Source: SVFI01 sp045546735 | GTDB lineage: Bacteria; Bacillota; Clostridia; Lachnospirales; Lachnospiraceae | Direction of reading: 5' to 3' | DNA length: 21,822 nucleotides | Assembly: GCA_045546735.1 (NCBI GenBank) | Contig: JAZQDJ010000008.1 | Coordinates: forward strand, 1 to 21,822 | Shown: positions 7,220 through 14,566 of the stretch, in pieces | Layout of the letters: the number at the start of each line of letters is the position of its first letter | How positions within the stretch are numbered: position 1 is the stretch's first letter | Position numbers and translations under genes: made by a program | The notes under the pieces: model-generated | Databases searched by the model: none | Seen by the model: only the letters and a program-made list of their open reading frames with translations | What the model was told of the DNA's origin: nothing

Positions 7220-7381
7220 TTAAACTGTGCCGTGTTTTTTAGCCGGGCGGTCTTCCCTTTTAGAGAACAGCATCTCAAATGCACCAACTACATATTTACG
7301 AGTATCTGCTGCATCGATTACCTGATCTACATATCCTCTCTTCGCAGCTCCTGTTGCACTTGTCTGAAGTGCTGCATACTA
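7220..7381 (-). other. In-frame TAG and orphaned C-terminal tail of the carboxyltransferase gene
   Basis: After the TAG at 7381-7379 the same frame continues open for 52 codons to a TAA at 7222-7220. The tail reads YAALQTSATGAAKRGYVDQV, then VIDAADTRKYV and finally a KKHGTV end, which is the normal C-terminus of MmdA/PccB-type carboxyltransferases (family forms end in G-Y-V-D...D-P-A-x-T-R and KHG). With the tail included, the gap to the next gene is 17 bases, like the 19, 45 and 31 bases between the other genes of this operon; without it the gap is 176. One base change (for example GAG or CAG to TAG) explains the interruption. Confidence 0.9.
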
Positions 7382-8650
7382 TGCTGCTTTTTCTTTCATT
7401 ACATCAGCGCCTTCTCCACTGTACATAATCTGAGCCGCATCGTTTGCATTCATAGCACCGATTTCAGCATTAGACCATGCAATTGTAAGATCTGCACCGA
7501 TTGCTTTTGAGTTCATAGCGATTGCTGCTGTACCGAGAGCTTTTCCAACCACAACGTTTACTTTCGGAACTGTTGCATTAGCAAATGCATATGTAAGCTT
7601 AGCTACCGCTTTAGCAATTTTCTTCTCAGCACATGTACATGCTACATATCCCTTAACATTTGTAAGAGAAAGTACAGGAATATTAAACGCATCACAGAAG
7701 TTGATAAATTCTGCTGCTTTTGCACATCCGTTCGGAGTAAGAACAGCGTCAAGTTTTTCAGCCACTTTACCATCTTCACCGATTACTTCACTACGGTTAG
7801 CTACACAACCTACTGTAGATCCATTTAAACGGATAAATCCTGTTACCATATCTTTTGCGTATGCTTCTTTTACTTCGAAGAATACGTTGTCATCTGCGAT
7901 TTCAGATAAAGCGATAGATGTGTCTCCTGCGCAAGCCGCAAGATTTGCACTTGCTCTGTTAAGATCGTCTGTACAATCTTCATAAGACATATCATCTTCA
8001 TTATTAGAAGGAAGCATAGCAACAAGTGCTCTAATCTGTGCACAGATATCTGCTTCATCAGCAACAACATCAACAAGTCCTGCTTCTGCACTCTGGAAAT
8101 CAGCTGCAGCAGTATCACATTTCTCTGCATAGTTTCCGTCTAATGCATTCGGAGAGTTGACAAATAATTTTGCATTCTTTCCTTCCATAAATGTGAAATC
8201 TGTAAGAGCCGGAATCAGAGCAAGTCCACCGCCGCAGTTACCGAAAACTGCTGTAATCTGCGGAATCACACCTGAAGCCAATGTCTGTTTCATATAGATT
8301 TCACCGAAGGCATTCATAGCGTCTGTTGCCTCCTGAAGTCTAAGTCCGGCAGAATCAATAAGACCGATAACCGGGGCACCTGTCTTAAGAGCCAGATCAT
8401 AGAGGTTAGCAATCTTCTTTGCATGCATTTCGCCAACGCTACCGTTCATCACAGATGCATCCTGGCTGTAAACGTACACAAGATTGCCTTCAATTACTCC
8501 GTAGCCGGTAACAACACCGTCTGAAGGAGTTTCTGTTGGTTTCATATTGAAATCTGTTGCTCTGGCTGTAACCATAGCCCCGATTTCAACGAAACTGTTG
8601 TCGTCGAGTAAAGCTGCAATTCTTTGACTCGCTTTTGAAGAATTACTCAT
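7379..8650 (-). CDS. MmdA-type (12S) acyl-CoA carboxyltransferase subunit, interrupted by an amber codon
   Basis: First gene of the decarboxylase operon. As written it encodes 423 residues; reading through the TAG at 7381-7379 would give 476, ending at 7220. The fold is two crotonase-like domains. The N-terminal one has SQDASVMNGSVGEMHAKKI, LIDSAGLRLQE and GNCGGGLALIPALTDFTFM; the C-terminal one has the family's N-A-E-I-G-A-M block. It transfers CO2 from a carboxylated acyl-CoA (methylmalonyl-CoA in MmdA, glutaconyl-CoA in GcdA) to biotin; the acyl-CoA cannot be identified. I start at ATG 8650, since GGAGGT at 8663-8658 lies 7 bases upstream and overlaps the alternative ATG at 8665. The truncated product lacks the end of the second domain and is probably inactive unless the stop is suppressed or an error. 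Confidence 0.85.
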   Translation of the reverse strand: MSNSSKASQRIAALLDDNSFVEIGAMVTARATDFNMKPTETPSDGVVTGYGVIEGNLVYVYSQDASVMNGSVGEMHAKKIANLYDLALKTGAPVIGLIDSAGLRLQEATDAMNAFGEIYMKQTLASGVIPQITAVFGNCGGGLALIPALTDFTFMEGKNAKLFVNSPNALDGNYAEKCDTAAADFQSAEAGLVDVVADEADICAQIRALVAMLPSNNEDDMSYEDCTDDLNRASANLAACAGDTSIALSEIADDNVFFEVKEAYAKDMVTGFIRLNGSTVGCVANRSEVIGEDGKVAEKLDAVLTPNGCAKAAEFINFCDAFNIPVLSLTNVKGYVACTCAEKKIAKAVAKLTYAFANATVPKVNVVVGKALGTAAIAMNSKAIGADLTIAWSNAEIGAMNANDAAQIMYSGEGADVMKEKAA

Positions 8651-8729
8651 GTTTTGGACCTCCATTTTATATTAATTTATGAATAACTAGATTATGTATG
8701 GGCATAGTCTGCCCGCACACCACATTCGA

Positions 8730-9908
8730 CTAAAAGTATAACATAAAAATTTGGCGCAGACAATAGAAATATGTGCGTAATTCTACAGATTCTGCGGTCT
8801 TTATTTCATACCTTTTATATAATTGTCCATTTACATAGTAACACTCATACCCTACTGTCTCACCGGCTTTTACCGGGGCATGAATAAACGGCTCAATTTC
8901 CTTAGTTACTGTAGTTTCATCATTCTCTGACAACAAAAGAACAAGTTCTCCCTCCTTTTTTTCTTCCGCTTTAACCCTTACCGTATCTTGTACGCCTTCT
9001 ACAACAGGCAATGGATTGTACAAAAATTTCTTTTCCAAATCTTTGCTCTCATACGCAGCAATTCCATGCCCCATAAGCGTCATAGTATCTTTCCATTTCC
9101 AGTTCTTATTCGGAGGCCAACCACTTCCTAAAACAACAGACACAAGATTCTTCCCGTCGCATTTGACTGCACCTACAAAACAATATCCTGCATCTGCTGT
9201 AAATCCGGTTTTAATTCCGACCGCCCCCTCCATCAAATCCAAAAAACGATTCTTATTATATATCCGAATTTGCCTTTTGCCGGTTAGTTCTTCAAAAATA
9301 TAACTTCTCGTAGAAATGATTTCTAAGAACTTCTCATTTTGTATTGCATAGCTTGCAATCACCCCAAGATCATATGCTGTTGTAGAATGCGCTTTTCCTT
9401 TTTCTTCTGCATCCAATCCGTTCGGAGTTATGAAATTTGTCTGCCTGCACCCCAGCGCCCACGCTTTTTCATTCATCCGCTCCGCAAACTTTTCCACACT
9501 CCCGTCAATATGTTCCGCAATTGCAACCGCTGTATCATTATGCGACTCAAGCATCAAAGAATACAGCAAATCCTTCAATATATATTCTTCACCCACCCTC
9601 ATTCCGAGATGTACTTTAGGCATTCTTGCCGCATGCGCCGAGATAACGACCGGTCTCTTCTTTTCTTCTTCCGACACTTCCTCCAACCACTCCAAAGCCA
9701 AAATGCATGTCATAATTTTTGTCGTCGAAGCCATCGGCATTACTTTATATCCGTTTTCTTCATATAAAACACGCCCGTTTGACGCATCCATCAGAAGCGC
9801 CGAACGGGCATACAGTGACAGTTCCTTTGCATGTACACTCTCAGTAGCGATAAGTGCCCACAAGCAAAGCAGACATACTATTCTTTTTATCATATTCCGA
9901 ATTTTCAT
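8730..9908 (-). CDS. D-alanyl-D-alanine carboxypeptidase (PBP5/DacF family, serine type)
   Basis: A 392-residue penicillin-binding protein with a signal peptide (residues 1-27, ending VHA). The active-site motifs are in order: S61-T-T-K64, S122-H-N124 and K233-T-G. It trims the terminal D-Ala from peptidoglycan pentapeptides outside the membrane. A PBP5-type C-terminal beta domain covers roughly 300-375, and the last 18 residues are aromatic and hydrophobic and could hold it to the membrane. The ATG at 9908 has AAGGA about 12 bases upstream, in the loop of a 5-bp hairpin (ACCGA/TCGGT, 9914-9932). It follows the transglutaminase gene by 72 bases with no clear terminator. It ends with TAG. Confidence 0.93.
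   Translation of the reverse strand: MKIRNMIKRIVCLLCLWALIATESVHAKELSLYARSALLMDASNGRVLYEENGYKVMPMASTTKIMTCILALEWLEEVSEEEKKRPVVISAHAARMPKVHLGMRVGEEYILKDLLYSLMLESHNDTAVAIAEHIDGSVEKFAERMNEKAWALGCRQTNFITPNGLDAEEKGKAHSTTAYDLGVIASYAIQNEKFLEIISTRSYIFEELTGKRQIRIYNKNRFLDLMEGAVGIKTGFTADAGYCFVGAVKCDGKNLVSVVLGSGWPPNKNWKWKDTMTLMGHGIAAYESKDLEKKFLYNPLPVVEGVQDTVRVKAEEKKEGELVLLLSENDETTVTKEIEPFIHAPVKAGETVGYECYYVNGQLYKRYEIKTAESVELRTYFYCLRQIFMLYF
8735..8763 (-). promoter_or_regulatory. Promoter of the decarboxylase operon (TTGTCT-17-TATACT)
   Basis: On the minus strand TTGTCT (8763-8758) is followed after 17 bases by TATACT (8740-8735). It lies inside the last codons of the carboxypeptidase gene upstream. The leader of about 75 bases to ATG 8650 contains a small hairpin (GGGCA/TGCCC, 8700-8714) without a T-run. 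Confidence 0.65.
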
Positions 9909-9980
9909 GATTTACCGAAATCCTTTATCGGTTCTTATTGGTAATATATGAAAAAAAGAATTACTTCATTCATTTTCCTA

Positions 9981-12320
9981 TTATTTCTTAATCTTAACAG
10001 ACGCCTTCTGTCCTTTTCCCTTAAATAACTTTTTATATTTCGAAAGTTTGGCGGAAGGAACACGAATTTCAGCCTTTGCTGCAATACCTTTTAACGCCTG
10101 TTTTCCTACACTCTTAAGTTTCTTTGTTTTCACAACAATGTTATTTAACTTAGATGCTTTATAGAATGCCTGTTTTCCGATCTTTGTTACATTTTCACCG
10201 ATAGAAACCGTTTTCACTTTCTTGTTTCCCTTCAAAGCATTTGCTTTAATCTCGGTCACTTTGTATTTCATACCGTCAATGGTAACCGTTGCCGGAATTA
10301 TAATTTTTTTGAGTTTCTTATTGGAAACTCCGGCAAACGAAACTGTCTTTGCCTTCGCAGTAGACTTAAGAACTTTGTATTTGCATCCGTTTACCGTATA
10401 CGTTTTTCCTTTTTTCAGAAGCATCGTCTTTGTCGTAACACTCTTTTCCGCACTTGAAGCAATCTCTTTGTCACCGTAAAGCGCACGCACCTGATAAGTG
10501 TAAGAATTTTTTGGTTTAATTTCATCCGTAAAACTTGTAGAAGTTGTAGTGGCTACGCAGCAATACGCTCCTCCTCCCATCTTACGGTATACGCGATAGC
10601 CGTTTGCTCCGCTGTACGCCTGCCACGACACCTTTATCATATTATTTTTCGTCTGAGACGCACTGATACCGCTCACACTACCGTAAGCAGCTTTATAAGT
10701 AATTTCGGATAAAATACTTTCTCCGAAAAGGCGGAAAGGTATTTCCGTACCGAAAAAACGAAGTCTGTTATCGGCGTCCACAATTGCAACCGATGTATAA
10801 CACCCTCTCGGCATTCCCGAAAGCGCCGCATACTCTTCTTTGTATGTAAGACCGGTTTCCAAATCAGAACTAAACTTAAATAAATACGGCTTATCCGTAA
10901 GCGACATAATCGCATTCATCATTGACTCAGGTGTCAGACCGGAACTTTCATACATATCATAGCTATCAAAAATATCCACCAAAACTGCATCACACTGTTT
11001 GTTTAATACTGCATCCAACGAAAAGAGTTTTTGAACACATGCAACCGTACAATCCTCCGGATTCATAAAGAAAATCACTTTCGGTTTTCCGTTTGCCGCA
11101 AGCGAGTAACTTTTTCCGTCTGTAAGCCGAACCGAGCCTTCTATATTCGCCTGGTTTATCAGTACGTTTTTCACATCCGCTTCCGGAGTCGGATAAGAAT
11201 TCTCTGCCATAGGAAACTGCTTATCAAACGCAGCACCGTCATTCATGGCATTTCTCTGATGATCCAGAAATTCTTCCATGTTCTTTAAGAAATAAATATG
11301 CGTCGGCGAATCTGCATCATCCCATGTCGCATCGACGTTATAATATTCACTTCCTATTTTCACAATATTCCATCCGTGTGTCGGATTTCCCTGCGTATCA
11401 TCAATACCGCAAATCACACGCGCACTTATATCCACTTCTTCACACAAACGGTAAAAGAGCGTCGCGTACGCCTGACAAACTGCAATTCCACTGTTGAGCG
11501 CCTCATATGCCGTATACATCGGCATATAATTCTGATTAGTTTCATAATGGAAATAGTCATATTCGATAATACTCATAATATAGTCATAAATTGTACGAAC
11601 TTTCTGATATTCGTTGAGCGAAGAGGATTTCAGATTTAATTTGCTGATAATCGAATTCACTTTTCTGTCTACAAACTTTTCCTCTGCCGCTGTCGTACGA
11701 TAATAGAACCAAAAACGGATTGTATACGTCCCGTCCGAATTTTTCTGCGGACTTGTCCACTCCATATAATGCGTATGCCAGTAAAGGTAATCTCCCTCTT
11801 TCGGACTTCCGTTAACATCATATTCATAAATCTTAGCAAGAATGGTTCTTACATCTTTCAGCGCCGAATCTTTGGAACTTGCCACGCGAATCACCGCTTC
11901 CTCTTTACGGTTTACCATTTTTGCACGCAGATAAGCCGCCGCATCCTCAATCGTCGAATAACTTACTCCGGCCTTCTGAGGCATGACAATGGTCGAATTG
12001 GCTGAAATTCCTTCCGGCAACACCACATCCGAAGCAACTCCGAGCATACCGAGTTCTTCCTGCATCTGCTGTTCGGAAACTGCAAGGTCTTCTTCTGTCA
12101 AACCATGTTTTTCCATATACTGTTCCACACTTATTTCCGAAGCGGCAATCGCCTCTTCCGACATGTCGAACGCCTGCATTCCGCCCGTCGCACTGACAGT
12201 CTCTGCTCCCGTCAACTTTAAAACACTTTCTTTCGGCGCAGCCGTTGCCGGAATTGTCATCGGAAGACAAATTGCAAAAGCAAGCATTATTACCAGAATT
12301 CTTTTACACATTTTTTTCAT
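9981..12320 (-). CDS. Secreted transglutaminase / thioredoxin-like / FN3 / leucine-rich repeat protein
   Basis: A 779-residue secreted protein. I start at ATG 12320, 6 bases after GGAGGG, not at the upstream in-frame ATG 12386 that lies in scpB. Signal peptide 1-28 (ATAA). Residues 220-345 are a transglutaminase-like core with Cys282 (GIAVCQAYA), His315 (HGWN) and Asp330 (YYNVDATWDD). Residues 385-545 look like a thioredoxin fold: a beta strand KVIFFMNPEDC followed by a C-T-V-A-C pair (424 and 428), then AVLVDIFD and SVAIVDADNRLRFFG. Residues 550-632 are a fibronectin type III domain (GANGYRVYRK), and 634-760 are BspA-type leucine-rich repeats. The C-terminus is very lysine-rich and has no LPXTG, so wall binding may be ionic. 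It begins 10 bases after the scpB stop. Target and role are unknown; cell-wall or host-surface protein processing is a guess. Confidence 0.85.
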   Translation of the reverse strand: MKKMCKRILVIMLAFAICLPMTIPATAAPKESVLKLTGAETVSATGGMQAFDMSEEAIAASEISVEQYMEKHGLTEEDLAVSEQQMQEELGMLGVASDVVLPEGISANSTIVMPQKAGVSYSTIEDAAAYLRAKMVNRKEEAVIRVASSKDSALKDVRTILAKIYEYDVNGSPKEGDYLYWHTHYMEWTSPQKNSDGTYTIRFWFYYRTTAAEEKFVDRKVNSIISKLNLKSSSLNEYQKVRTIYDYIMSIIEYDYFHYETNQNYMPMYTAYEALNSGIAVCQAYATLFYRLCEEVDISARVICGIDDTQGNPTHGWNIVKIGSEYYNVDATWDDADSPTHIYFLKNMEEFLDHQRNAMNDGAAFDKQFPMAENSYPTPEADVKNVLINQANIEGSVRLTDGKSYSLAANGKPKVIFFMNPEDCTVACVQKLFSLDAVLNKQCDAVLVDIFDSYDMYESSGLTPESMMNAIMSLTDKPYLFKFSSDLETGLTYKEEYAALSGMPRGCYTSVAIVDADNRLRFFGTEIPFRLFGESILSEITYKAAYGSVSGISASQTKNNMIKVSWQAYSGANGYRVYRKMGGGAYCCVATTTSTSFTDEIKPKNSYTYQVRALYGDKEIASSAEKSVTTKTMLLKKGKTYTVNGCKYKVLKSTAKAKTVSFAGVSNKKLKKIIIPATVTIDGMKYKVTEIKANALKGNKKVKTVSIGENVTKIGKQAFYKASKLNNIVVKTKKLKSVGKQALKGIAAKAEIRVPSAKLSKYKKLFKGKGQKASVKIKK

Positions 12321-12330
12321 TTTTTCCCTC

Positions 12331-12900
12331 CTATATATCCAAGGTAAGCTGTATCTCCTTTTCCGCTTCTTCCCTAAACTGCGCAATACGGTCCGGATTA
12401 AGCTCCGGAAGTTCCGTCAGACTCTTAACACCGAAACTACGCAAAAACTGCTCTGTTGTTCCGAACAAAATCGGACGCCCCGGTGCATCTAATCTTCCGA
12501 CTTCCATAATCAACTCAAAATCAAGCAGCCTGTTTACCGAATGCTCACAGCTGACTCCTCTGATTTTGTCAATTTCAACCTTTGTTACCGGCTGTTTATA
12601 CGCAATAATGGAAAGCGTTTCGAGAAGCGCATCTGTCAATACATACTTTCTCGGTGTCTTTGCAATTTTAATCAAATAGTCATAATATTCCGGATTACTG
12701 CACATCTGATACGAATTTTCTAATTCCGTAATGGTAAATCCGCGTCCCGACTCCTCATATTCTTTTTGCAGTTCAGCCAAGAGCTTGCGGGTCGTCTTAA
12801 CATCCGATTCAATCACTTCCGCAAGTTTGGTCACTTCCACGGAATCTCCCATCGTAAACAATACCGACTCCAGTATTGCTTTCTGCTTTTTCTCGTCCAT
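12331..12900 (-). CDS. scpB: Segregation and condensation protein B
   Basis: A 189-residue ScpB of normal length, made of two winged-helix domains. The core AYKQPVTKVEIDKIRG, then VSCEHSVNRLL and the GRLDAPGRPILFGTTEQFLRSFGV segment are strongly conserved in ScpB. It forms the kleisin-associated part of the SMC-ScpA-ScpB condensin that compacts and separates chromosomes. The ATG at 12900 directly follows the scpA stop codon, with AAAGGA inside the end of scpA, so translation is coupled. Confidence 0.97.
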   Translation of the reverse strand: MDEKKQKAILESVLFTMGDSVEVTKLAEVIESDVKTTRKLLAELQKEYEESGRGFTITELENSYQMCSNPEYYDYLIKIAKTPRKYVLTDALLETLSIIAYKQPVTKVEIDKIRGVSCEHSVNRLLDFELIMEVGRLDAPGRPILFGTTEQFLRSFGVKSLTELPELNPDRIAQFREEAEKEIQLTLDI

Positions 12901-13650
12901 TTATTCTGTATCCTTTCTGGTTATCTCAATATCATCAAATGTGTGCTCCTGTCGGATGTCGATCTTACCGACTTTCATAAGTTCAAGCACAACAAGAAAT
13001 GTCACAATTACTTCCGCCTTGGAATTTTGTTTTTCCAAAAGGTCGCGGAAAGACAGTTTTTTATGATCCAGTATATATCGTTCTATGTACTGCGTCTTGA
13101 CTTCCATGTCAATTTCTTCTTTTTCAATCTTACCGAAACTTGCACGAATCGGGTCAATCTTGTCCTCCTGCTTACGCATTACAGACTCAAAAATCTCCTG
13201 CAATTTCACAAGATTCATGTCACCCAGCAGTTCTTCATAATTGACCGGAGGTCTGTACTGCTCGATTTCCTTTGGCATCGTCGGTTTTTTATAAAAATTT
13301 TTCACCGCATCAATATGCCTGTCCTTTAATTCAAAGGACATATATTTATACATTTTATATTCCAAAAGTTTTTGTACAAGTTCTGCTCTCGGATCTTCCT
13401 CTTCCCCATCTTCATTCACTTCTTTCGGGAGAAGCATACGGCATTTGATATCAATCAAGGTCGCCGCCATCACCAAAAACTCGCTCATCACATTCATATC
13501 GTCAGTTTCCATCTGACGTATATACTCTAAATACTGCTCTGTAATCAGAACAATCGGAATATCGTAAATATCCACTTTATTTTTTTCAATCAAATGCAGG
13601 AGTAAATCAAGTGGTCCCTCGAACACCTGCAACTTCACTTCAAGTGCCAT
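12901..13650 (-). CDS. scpA: Segregation and condensation protein A (kleisin)
   Basis: A 249-residue kleisin. The N-terminus FEGPLDLLLHLIEKNKVDIY is the standard ScpA start that binds the SMC neck, the middle EFLVMAATLIDIKCRMLLP is also diagnostic, and the C-terminal winged helix (FRDLLEKQNSKAEVIVTFLV) binds the SMC head. It bridges SMC and ScpB. The gene starts 2 bases after the TAG of the metallophosphoesterase gene, with the GAGG ribosome site inside that gene's last codons, and is directly followed by scpB. Confidence 0.97.
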   Translation of the reverse strand: MALEVKLQVFEGPLDLLLHLIEKNKVDIYDIPIVLITEQYLEYIRQMETDDMNVMSEFLVMAATLIDIKCRMLLPKEVNEDGEEEDPRAELVQKLLEYKMYKYMSFELKDRHIDAVKNFYKKPTMPKEIEQYRPPVNYEELLGDMNLVKLQEIFESVMRKQEDKIDPIRASFGKIEKEEIDMEVKTQYIERYILDHKKLSFRDLLEKQNSKAEVIVTFLVVLELMKVGKIDIRQEHTFDDIEITRKDTE

Positions 13651-13652
13651 AT

Positions 13653-14516
13653 CTATGCCTCATCTGTTTCTTTTTTTATCACAATCTCCACAAGTTCCGC
13701 CGGATTAAACACCCGGAGCGGAATCGTATGTGCGCCAAGCCCCCTGCTGACAATCATCGTCTTGCCGTCCTCCGAAAACTTACCGCCGTCATATTGGGGA
13801 AAAAACCTGAAATTTGTTCCGAGCACACCTCCCAAAAAAGGAAGTCTCATCACGCCGCCATGTACATGACCGCTCAGAACCAAATCTGCTCCCCATTCCT
13901 TATATGCCTGAAAATAATCCGGATTATGCGCAAGGAGCACGGTATACATTCCTGCCGTTTTCTTAGGGAGAATATTTTTTAAATACTCCGCATCCATAGG
14001 CACTCGCTTAAAACGCTTATAAAACCTACGGTCAACCTGACAGCCGACCACTTCTACACCGTACTGCGCACAATACTCCGCAGCGTTTACCAGACGCATC
14101 ACGCCTGCTTCTGACAGAAGTTTTTCATAATCACGCCCCATTGTCCCGTATGTCTCCGGATACAATTCCAATCTTTGCTCATGATTTCCGTTTGCATAAT
14201 ACACCAAATATTTTTCCGAAAGCGTACGCACAAATTTCGCCGCCGGCTCCACACTTTTCCCCGGAGATGCTGTCAAAATATCTCCTCCGATAAAGACTGC
14301 CTGCGGACAGCACGCATCTATCGCATCAAGCAACTTTTTATTCCCTTCTCCATACTGCTTATTATGCAGATCCGAAAGAAATACAAAACGGAAATCCTTC
14401 TCGATATCCCGGGATTTCAGTTCGTATGTCACTTTATAAAATCGGTTGGAATCATATAGCATCACGCCTATCATCAAAACGATAAGACAGATCAGTATCA
14501 CAAACAATATCCGCAT
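13653..14516 (-). CDS. Membrane-anchored metallophosphoesterase (YkuE/YaeI-like)
   Basis: A 287-residue calcineurin-like phosphoesterase. One N-terminal transmembrane helix (residues 2-20) anchors it. The metal-binding motifs are in order: SDLH (48-51), GGD (77-79), GNHE (110-113), AHNPD (196-200) and GHVHGG (216-221), so a two-metal active site is complete. Relatives act as phosphodiesterases, some on lipid-linked substrates; the substrate here is unknown. I start at ATG 14516 with GAAAGGA 6 bases ahead; an in-frame TTG at 14531 overlaps that ribosome site and is less likely. It lies 50 bases after the carboxypeptidase gene and ends 2 bases before scpA. Confidence 0.92.
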   Translation of the reverse strand: MRILFVILICLIVLMIGVMLYDSNRFYKVTYELKSRDIEKDFRFVFLSDLHNKQYGEGNKKLLDAIDACCPQAVFIGGDILTASPGKSVEPAAKFVRTLSEKYLVYYANGNHEQRLELYPETYGTMGRDYEKLLSEAGVMRLVNAAEYCAQYGVEVVGCQVDRRFYKRFKRVPMDAEYLKNILPKKTAGMYTVLLAHNPDYFQAYKEWGADLVLSGHVHGGVMRLPFLGGVLGTNFRFFPQYDGGKFSEDGKTMIVSRGLGAHTIPLRVFNPAELVEIVIKKETDEA

Positions 14517-14566
14517 TGCAATTCCTTTCAAGCATAGTTTGATATATTATATCAAAAAAATCGCTT

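Noticed and set aside
7379..7381. TAG reassigned to an amino acid across the genome
   Set aside because: tetR, the metallophosphoesterase, livF, livG, livM, livH and the carboxypeptidase at 8730 all end at TAG right where the next gene or its signals begin, so TAG is an ordinary stop here.
8700..8714. Hairpin GGGCA/TGCCC as a terminator of the carboxypeptidase gene
   Set aside because: Only 5 bp with no T-run on the minus strand, and it lies downstream of the decarboxylase promoter.
9430..9951. 173-codon plus-strand open frame
   Set aside because: Antisense to the carboxypeptidase gene with complete active-site motifs; no start signal.
12766..13329. 187-codon plus-strand open frame over scpB and scpA
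   Set aside because: Antisense to two highly conserved genes, Phe/His-rich nonsense composition, no ribosome site.
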